Positions 7,556 to 13,672 of a DNA stretch of 13,672 nt are shown one piece after another (position 1 is the first letter of the stretch; each line of letters opens with the position of its first letter). The DNA lies in the NCBI GenBank assembly GCA_003550305.1, contig QKYT01001286.1, positions 1 to 13,672 on the forward strand, read 5' to 3'. A program made the translations under genes and the position numbers. Source of the stretch: Glomus cerebriforme. Lineage: Eukaryota; Glomeromycota; Glomeromycetes; Glomerales; Glomeraceae. The notes beneath the pieces were generated by a model. It was not told the origin of the DNA. It did not search any database and saw only the letters and a list, made by a program, of their open reading frames with translations.

Positions 7556-7786
7556 TTATTTATTGTTAGCATATTTATTAGTGTTTATCGAATTCGATAT
7601 TTATTGTTTAAATATTTATCGATATTTATCATTTAGATTAAAATCTGATGTTCTATCATTATTTATCCACATCAAATTCACTCGATGAGTTCAATTATTA
7701 TTAATATATATCATATATTATAATTAATATGATAAATAATGATGAAGAGATATACATCACTATATATCTCCTAAAAAAATTTTCTG
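7556..7786 (+). repeat. GATAAATA-rich dispersed repeat, copy C (diverged)
   Basis: In the same orientation as copy A. It contains several ATTTATCGATATTTATC modules and near 7730-7786 the right-edge signature GATAAATAATGATGAAGAGA, then ATATATCTCCTAAAAAAATT and TTCTGAT. It is the most diverged copy, and it ends exactly where a purine-rich array begins. Confidence 0.6.
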
Positions 7787-7990
7787 ATAATGAAGAGACA
7801 AAAGTAATGGTGGTGAAAAAATAGAAGGTAATAGTGGTAAAAAAACAAAGATAATTATGAAGGTGATGATGGTGATGAAAGAACAAAGGTGATAGTAATA
7901 ATAAAAAAGACAATTTTAATAATAAAAGGACAAAGATAATAGTAATGATAAAGGAGTCAGAAGAAATAAAGAAAATAAAAACAATAGTAA
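7787..7990 (+). repeat. Purine-rich low-complexity array
   Basis: Like 3420-3735, composed of variants of AAAGGTGATAGTAATAATAAA and GGTGATGATGGTGATGAAAG with strong purine skew on the plus strand. The minus-strand frame at 7701-7913 is a Phe/Leu/His-rich by-product. Confidence 0.75.
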
Positions 7991-8184
7991 TAATATAAAA
8001 CTAACAAATTAACTTTGAACGTAATAGAAAGCTCTAAATAGGTTTATTTTTTAGTATTAAATATAATAATTAATATAATTAAATTTAATTTAAATATTAA
8101 CAAATTTTTAAATGATTATATATTAAATAGTAAAGTTTTATTATAATTAGGATTTAATATTTAAAATAAAACATTTGTGAAGTA

Positions 8185-8656
8185 TTAAAAACTAAAAGAA
8201 GATATTAGAATATTATATTTATTTTGTAAATGCCTATATTCAGTTATAACTTCTTCATTTATTAAACCAGTTTCATGATTCTTAGAAAGTATTATATTAA
8301 AGGCTGCAAAAACTAATACCTATAAATAATAAAAAATAAGTTTTTTCATTATGTAATATTATTAATCACACCGAACAAAATAGTTGTTTTATTAATAAAA
8401 AAATATTTCTAAAATAATTTTAATTTTACAGAAACAAAATATTTATATATAATACTTACATACATAATTCTATGATTAAAAACACATTTTTTACATAATC
8501 TGTAACCTTTAAATCATATAAAAATAAAGATACTTGATTTTTGTAAAATCAGGTTTTGGATTTTTCTAATTCAATTATGTAACTTATTAGACCATTAATA
8601 AATCCTTCACTTAATCCTTTTGATTTTATTTGACACAAAATACTGATTGAAGAAGG
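8185..8656 (-). pseudogene. Decayed two-exon gene of unknown family
   Basis: On the minus strand a T-run acceptor (TTTTTTTAG ending at 8657) precedes an exon from 8656 reading SISILCQIKSKGLSEGFING and so on, with one TGA at 8551-8549. Near 8463-8460 overlapping donors GTATGTAAGT follow; the intron ends at TTATTTATAG (8320) or at TTAG (8313). The second exon reads FAAFNIILSKNHETGLINEE and stays open to TAA at 8187-8185. Phases join only with donor 8463 and acceptor 8313, so splicing is uncertain. Composition is gene-like, no domain was recognised, and the TGA could be another Trp-to-stop change. Flanks are featureless AT-rich DNA. Confidence 0.4.
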
Positions 8657-8838
8657 CTAAAAAAAAAAACAAAAATATTTTTTAATGCTTTATTAAATAA
8701 AGTAATCTTATTTATATGAATGGTTTTTAAATAATTATGTATTTCTTATTGTTGATTTTTTAAAATATTATTTGTTTACTATTGTATTTTTTTTTAAATT
8801 GTTCATTTACTATCATTTACTATTGTTAAATAATTTTA

Positions 8839-8981
8839 ATTATAATATTTTTAGTTAAAAACTTAAAAAATGTATGAAAAAAACAATACAATTAAAAAAA
8901 ATCAATAATCATTATAATATTTTTAGTTAAAAATAAAAAATGTGTGAAAAAAAATAATACAATCAAAAAAAAATTAATGAT
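8839..8981. repeat. Two-copy tandem repeat of about 72 bp
   Basis: Copies 8839-8910 and 8911-8981 both start ATTATAATATTTTTAGTTAA and end in (C/T)AAT(A/G)ATC. They differ by small indels and transitions. A weak third copy may follow to about 9045. No gene is visible. Confidence 0.8.
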
Positions 8982-8989
8982 CATGATAC

Positions 8990-9852
8990 TTTTAATCAGA
9001 ATATAAAAAATTATATGATCATAAAAAAATATAAGAAAAAATCATGAATTTTTGGTACATTTCACTGCAAAATAATAGAAAATGATTGGTTAATTTTTTT
9101 TATTGATTGGCTGGATAATTTAATAGGTAATTTGTAAATCAATAATTTTTGGATAATTAAATAATTTAAAATTATTTATTTTTTTAAAAAAAAAATTCTA
9201 TTATATTTTTAAAATAAAAGAATTGAACTATATTTGAAAACAATATATTTTATTAATTTCTGCTTTTTTTTAAAAAAAAAATTTAAAGTAAATTTAATAA
9301 ACAAATAGATTATTTGGATAATTTAATGGATAATTAATGCAGAGTAACACAATATATCATCTGGCCAATCCATTTTTTTTAAAGAAAAAATAATTAAGCT
9401 ATTTTCAATTTTATTATTATTTTAAATAGTTAAAAAAAGTAGCCAATAAATTTTTTTTTAAATCAAATTGGTTTAAAAAATTATAACGCCACTTTTTGTA
9501 TTTACTGATCAATTCATAAATGAATCAAAAAAGAAACTATTGTATAATAAAAATAATATCTTTTTAATAATAATCAAAAATAAATCATATTCATTGATTA
9601 ATAATTATATTTATTAATTAGTAATCATATAAAACAATAAATAATTGTTTTAATTTATAAATCAGATTATTCCAAAATTGGTTAGACTGGTTACATTTAA
9701 AAAGTTATTTAAACAACCGCTGTTCAGAAGGTGGACGGGATGGGTTATTATATTAAAATTTGGATGATTAAATTGTAAGCCTAAATTTAAGTTTAAATTT
9801 AAATTTAAATTTAACATAAAATTAGTTTTTAAACGATTTTCTTTTTAAGACA
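8990..9852. other. AT-rich stretch, no gene; short repeats
   Basis: TGGATAATTTAAT is repeated directly near 9112 and 9315. A run of alternating TTTAAA steps covers 9783-9813. A less AT-rich patch at 9715-9745 (GTTCAGAAGGTGGACGGGAT) has no recognised role. CGCCACTTTTTGTATTTACTG near 9486 loosely recalls the Tc1/mariner terminus at 2738-2749, but the match is too weak to call. Confidence 0.5.
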
Positions 9853-10670
9853 TTAACTACCTATTTTTGGTTTTGATTTACTGATTACATTATCAAACTT
9901 TTTTATTTCCAAATCAAGCTTTTCCATTTTAGTACTTCTATCAGCCATCAAATCTTTTAGCAGTATAATAATAAATTATTATCTTTTACATTTCAAATTT
10001 AACTCTTTTACTTGTTTTATTAAATCATCTGCTATAAATTCCTATATTATATAATATATTGTATAATTTATCAATTAGAATCACTAGAATATTTCACAAT
10101 TTTCATAATTTTATATCTAATTTACTAAATTATTTATTTGATTTTCTATATTTTCATTGATAGTATTTATTTTAGAATGAAAATGTAAATCATTTAAATT
10201 ACAAATTGATTATTTGGATATTAATGTAAAAATACTTTGATAATTAATCTTTGGTATAGTCCATAGTTTTTGGAGATTTGAATGTATTGAAATAACAGGA
10301 TTTGGTGAGATAATTATCTGATTTTTAACAATTTTTTGAATTTTATTAGGAAAAAATGCAGTTATCTCACCAAATCTTGGTAAAGGTCATGCATAAATAC
10401 AACCAGCTTTTTTACTATCATATTTCCAAATGAATTCATTCCAATTTCAAATTCCTATAATTGTTTCTATTTTTTGTTTTTGCTTCTCTATTTGAATTAT
10501 AAAAAAATTTATTTCATTATTAAAATCAATTGTAATATTAGTAATTTATAAATATATTTATTATCTTATTTTCAATTAGGTTGAAGATTTGCTACATGAG
10601 TACCTAATAAATTTTTAATTGACATCTCAATATCTTTACCAGAAGTAATTTCATAATCAAGTTTAAAATA

Positions 10671-10754
10671 CTAATTGATAGCATGTATAATTTTAGTAAA
10701 AAATTTTTGATTACATACAATGTAAATTAAAATAAGGCAAAACAAATTACTTAC
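10671..10754 (-). other. Second spliceosomal intron of the interrupted gene
   Basis: Minus-strand donor GTAAGTAATTTG at 10754 and acceptor ATCAATTAG ending at 10671, 84 nt, phase 0. The exon before ends LHYAQ and the next begins YFKLDYEITSGKDIEMSIKN. Confidence 0.65.
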
Positions 10755-11496
10755 TTGAGCATAATGTAAATTTATGGCAGTTTTTGCTTTACCATCTTCC
10801 AAAAAAATCCACTTTTTAATGCAAATATCATACCACTTTTTCTAGTATAATAATATTATCATTAGTTTTGTATTATAATAATATTCACCATTATTAGATA
10901 TAATTATAAATTTGGGATTTTTTTTAAATATTTCAATTATTCCATGCAATGAAGATGCCGTAAACTAAGCATCCTGCTTAGTGTCTCCACTCTAATAATC
11001 AAAAGCATTAATATCAAAATTGTTGGTATATTGATTTTTGATATATAATAAAATAGAATATAAAGTCCATCCACATTTACCAAACCATTCATCTTTTGTT
11101 TCTCTTACTTTTTTAGAATTAATACACATTTTATATTTACAATTATCAAAGCTTCATTAGAATTAAGTTGGAAAAGAGTAGCAGATAGCTGCACATTTAG
11201 ATATATTTTACATGTATGATGTGATATAAATGCAACTAAAATTTTTTGATATTCATCAAGATTTTCATGTAAATTTAATGATAAATAATCTTTCAACCTT
11301 TTAAAAAAATAAAAAGATTTTCACAATCTATATAGATATTAAAATGCATTTCTTGACAATTACTAAAGGCATATGGAAGACAATATGATATATAAGAATT
11401 ATAGACTGCAACTCCATCTTTTATTATATTCAATTTTTTGGAATAATCCTTCCTAAGGTAATGTCATAAATTTTGAGCAGCAGCAACTAATTCATT

Positions 11497-11583
11497 CTAT
11501 TATAAAGAAAATAGCTAAAATAATAAGAAATTTTTAAATCAAATTTGAATAATAATTATTTAAAATTATCAAAATTACCTTAC
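11497..11583 (-). other. Spliceosomal intron of the interrupted gene
   Basis: Minus-strand donor GTAAGGTAAT at 11583 and acceptor TTTATAATAG ending at 11497 give an 87-nt phase-0 intron. Flanking codons join as LVLQ|NELVAAAQNL in one open frame. Confidence 0.7.
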
Positions 11584-12028
11584 CTGAAGTACTAGATTTA
11601 TAATATTAATATTTATTATTTCTTCAATATTTGCAAATACAGTTGTCCTCCTCTATAATCACCTCCTGTATAAGCACAACCTCTATATAATCATATCAGC
11701 TTTAGTCCCAAATTTTTATATAGTAAAATACCCCTTTTGTAATTACAAATTGATTATAATTACTATTACAGCAATTATTAGTCCTGATATAATAGTTAAC
11801 ATACAAAAATTTCTCCTTTTATAGTTACATCATGTAATTAAATTGAATTTCAGATATTATATACTATATATAACTTATAATTTGGTTTAGCAAATACACA
11901 TAAAATTATAAAAATTTAATATAAGTATTTTAATAATTTGATACTTTTTTTAGAATTATATTTATTTTTTAATTTACATTAATTAAGAAGTATAAATAAA
12001 AATAACACGTAAATATGTAAAAAGTTTT

Positions 12029-12163
12029 GTGTAATTCTTTTTACATATTTGTATATGTGACTAAAATAATAAATTTATGTGTCTTTACATGATGCATAAG
12101 AAAACTATTTATAGTTGTGTAATTTTATTACATATTTATATATGTAACTAAAATAAATATTTT
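12029..12163. repeat. Direct repeat inside the pogo-like element
   Basis: GTGTAATT(C/T)T..TACATATTT then TATATGT(G/A)ACTAAAATAA at 12029-12075 recurs at 12117-12163. Copies are about 88 bp apart. They may be transposase-binding subterminal sites or simple duplication. Confidence 0.6.
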
Positions 12164-12559
12164 ATATTTGTATAATTTTTTTATGTAACTGTATAATAAA
12201 GATTATATATTTGTATAATCTAAAAAACTATACAATAAAGCCATGACCGGTAGGTGAAAAGGAGAGAAATAAAGTTTTTTTTGAAAATTTTTGTTTTTAC
12301 ACTAATATTTTTGTATTAAACAATAAAAATTATAGCTATTTTACTTAAGATTTATTAAAAAAAAATTTTTTTTATTATAATATTATTTTTAGCTAGTTTT
12401 AGTAAAAAATTTTTTAATATAAACATACTAATATGAAAATTTATTATACATGTGATTAGAGACCTGTAACAGGTTAGATTTAGGTTTAAAACCCAAACTA
12501 AACTCAGACCAGATCTGGGTTTGGGCTGGCAAATATTAATTTTAAATCCACCCAAGACT

Positions 12560-12705
12560 ATAGATGCCACCCAAATCCCAAAATCAATTTGGGCATATAG
12601 TAAAATCCCAAATTATTTTGGCACTTTACTTAATAAATTATATATAAACTAAATGAATTTGTACATCCCAAATTATATTTATGATATCCCAAAATAATTT
12701 GGATG
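12560..12705. repeat. Repeated CCCAAAT/ATTTGGG motifs in the hAT-like element
   Basis: CCCAAA(T/A) appears repeatedly with ATTTTGG or ATTTGG in inverted orientation (ATCCCAAATTATTTTGG, CATCCCAAATTAT, TATCCCAAAATAATTTGG). Clusters of short motifs near hAT ends commonly bind the transposase; that role is inferred. Confidence 0.5.
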
Positions 12706-13009
12706 GTATTATATTTGGACAGGTTCAGATCAGAATTTTAATTTTAATAAATTTTTTAGATCAGATTCGGGTTCAAAATTTAAACCCGGATTTACATAGT
12801 TTTTTAATTATGGCAGAAATTTCTAACTAATTTTAGTCAAAATTAGACTAGACAGATATTATACTTTAGTCAAAAAAATGAATAAATTGTGTTTATTTTA
12901 TTTAAATATTTAAATTATAGAAATTTAAATTGATTTTTTCATAATTAATAAAGATTTATGTTATTCATTAAAAGAAAATAATAAAGGAAATTATCAAATG
13001 CTGCGCCTC

Positions 13010-13028
13010 GCATTATAAATTATAATGC
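13010..13028. repeat. 8-bp stem hairpin inside the hAT-like element
   Basis: GCATTATA and TATAATGC flank a three-base loop. Neighbouring CTGCGCCTC is a local GC patch. Role unknown. Confidence 0.55.
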
Positions 13029-13507
13029 GTATCAATTTTGATTTCCTGATTTCAATATGATCATGATATATAATAAAATTAATTAACTACAAAAAATTTA
13101 TATATAAACTCTGATAAAAACAGAATTTTTTATTAAATTTAAATTTTGGGCAGAATTAATAAACCATGTTAAAAATACTGAGCCAGGTCTAGGTTAGGCC
13201 AGATTTATAATATTTTAATGCGAGTCAGGCTGGGCTGCTATTTTTTTGTATAATTTTAAGTCTAGACCAGTTTGGGCTGAAAAACACATATATATATAAA
13301 TTCTGGGTCAGACATAGGCTTCAAAATTTGGCTAAATGCAGGCCTCTACATGTGATTATATAACAAAAACCTTTTTTATAAAAACATCTCACTATAATTA
13401 CAGTGTTTAGTGATCCTAAAGGATATGATTATAAAGGAGACGACTATACTTGATATCCACATTTATTATATTCTAAATAAAATCTGCTTAAATTTTCTTT
13501 ATATATA

Positions 13508-13672
13508 ACATCAGAAAATTTTTTTTGGGGATATATAATGATATATATTTCTTTATCGTTATTTATTATAATAAAAATATTGATAATTAACGTATTCAGA
13601 TAAATATCGATAAATATCTGTAATATTATAACGATATTTATCTGAATCGAAATTAATCATGAGGTTAGTTGA
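13508..13672 (-). repeat. GATAAATA-rich dispersed repeat, copy D (cut by window end)
   Basis: Begins ACATCAGAAAATTTTTTTTG and runs colinear with copy B and inverted to copy A through ATTAATCATGAGGTTAGTTGA, where the window stops. Its left edge coincides with the loss of recognisable coding sequence in the interrupted gene, so the repeat probably inserted into or truncated that gene. Confidence 0.75.

Larger units (their letters stand above)
12457..13348. mobile_element. hAT-like non-autonomous transposon, 8-bp target duplication
   Basis: CATGTGAT at 12449-12456 and again at 13349-13356 is a perfect 8-bp target duplication. Between them the ends are TAGAGACCTG (12457 on) and CAGGCCTCTA (to 13348), inverted with one mismatch, the pattern expected of hAT elements. 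The 892-bp interior is richer in G and C, with GGGTTTGGGCTGG and GGGCTGAAAAAC motifs in opposite halves, and lacks a transposase frame. The frame at 12355-12570 on the minus strand crosses the element boundary and is spurious. Confidence 0.85.
11640..13446. mobile_element. Pogo-like non-autonomous DNA transposon with TA target
   Basis: The left end CAGTTGTCCTCCTCTATAATC (11640 on) is matched inverted by GATTATAAAGGAGACGACT at the right end (to 13446), with small differences; the outermost right base is A where G is expected. TA flanks both ends (11638-11639 and 13447-13448). Inner parts of the ends also match loosely (CTCTATATAATCATATC versus the region near 13420). CAGT starts and TA duplication are typical of Tc1/mariner-pogo elements. 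No transposase frame is present in the 0.9 kb that is not hAT-like, so it moved with enzyme supplied elsewhere. It sits in an exon of the interrupted gene, and itself hosts a hAT-like insertion. Confidence 0.8.
9853..13507 (-). pseudogene. Interrupted gene of an expanded fungal family with SDNG-like block
   Basis: Coding on the minus strand. First piece 13507-13447, then (skipping the inserted transposon) 11637-11584, intron 11583-11497, exon from 11496, intron 10754-10671, exon from 10670, a C-terminal block to 10210 and a coiled-coil-like Lys/Glu-rich tail ending with TAA at 9855-9853. Recognisable blocks are VAFISHHTCKIYLNVQL, ETKDEWFGKCGWTLYS, FTASSLHGIIE, IIISNNGEYYYNTKLM (family SDNG.HYHN pattern as I recall it) and AINLHYAQ just before the second donor. 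The SDNG block recalls integrase/DDE transposases, so the family may be transposon-derived; the Asp here is Asn. Damage: a frameshift in a T run near 11300, another near 11125, and stops at 11464, 10992, 10965, 10842, 10447 and 10387, mostly where Trp is expected. Upstream coding is cut off by repeat copy D at 13508. Confidence 0.7.

Noticed and set aside
7701..7913. Minus-strand 70-codon frame
   Set aside because: It spans the boundary between repeat copy C and a purine-rich array and has only low-complexity composition.
12355..12570. Minus-strand 71-codon frame
   Set aside because: It crosses the 8-bp target duplication and the left end of the hAT-like element, so it cannot be an ancestral gene.

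Overview
The window is about 80% A+T, with homopolymer runs, short spliceosomal introns and layers of decayed transposons. There is no sign of a prokaryotic gene layout. This base composition and the recognisable protein blocks (a Nudix-containing retroelement polyprotein, and a large repeated family with an SDNG-type block) fit an arbuscular mycorrhizal fungus of the Rhizophagus type (Glomeromycotina). That assignment is inference from remembered family patterns, not from a search. No intact conventional protein-coding gene was found.

Layout. Positions 1-307 hold copy A of a dispersed GATAAATA-rich repeat; the other copies are B 3736-3985, C 7556-7786 and D 13508-13672. Positions 735-2310 (minus strand) are a decayed Ty3/gypsy-like retroelement polyprotein with a Nudix-like box, an aspartic-protease-like block, a Cys cluster and the start of reverse transcriptase. 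It abuts the 3' half of a Tc1/mariner element (2337-2749) that still has its right terminus and TA. Positions 3030-3300 (minus) are another decayed coding block. Two strand-skewed purine-rich arrays lie next to repeat copies B and C.

The most unusual object is at 4430-6440. It is a tandem array of about 15 units, each a near-perfect miniature spliceosomal intron (donor GTAAGT, branch-like TTAAC/CTAAC, long T tract, acceptor TTGTAG) alternating with a micro-exon of about 28-41 nt. Most donors sit inside a short hairpin (GGTAAGTTTC paired with GAAACTTACC). Unit similarity is highest at the left end and falls to the right. The exons do not maintain a common open frame, so a single long protein is unlikely.

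Positions 6811-6881 carry a tRNA-like A box, B box and T5 run. Positions 8185-8656 (minus) look like a decayed two-exon gene of unknown family. From 9853 to 13507 (minus) lies a pseudogene of an expanded fungal family with two clear introns. It is split by a TA-flanked, pogo-like non-autonomous DNA transposon (11640-13446), which in turn contains a hAT-like element (12457-13348) with an 8-bp target duplication CATGTGAT. The host reading frame continues across the pogo-like insertion when one TA is kept, which independently supports the boundaries. Nonsense changes in the decayed genes fall repeatedly at expected Trp codons (TGG to TGA or TAG), a C-to-T signature like methylcytosine deamination or RIP.
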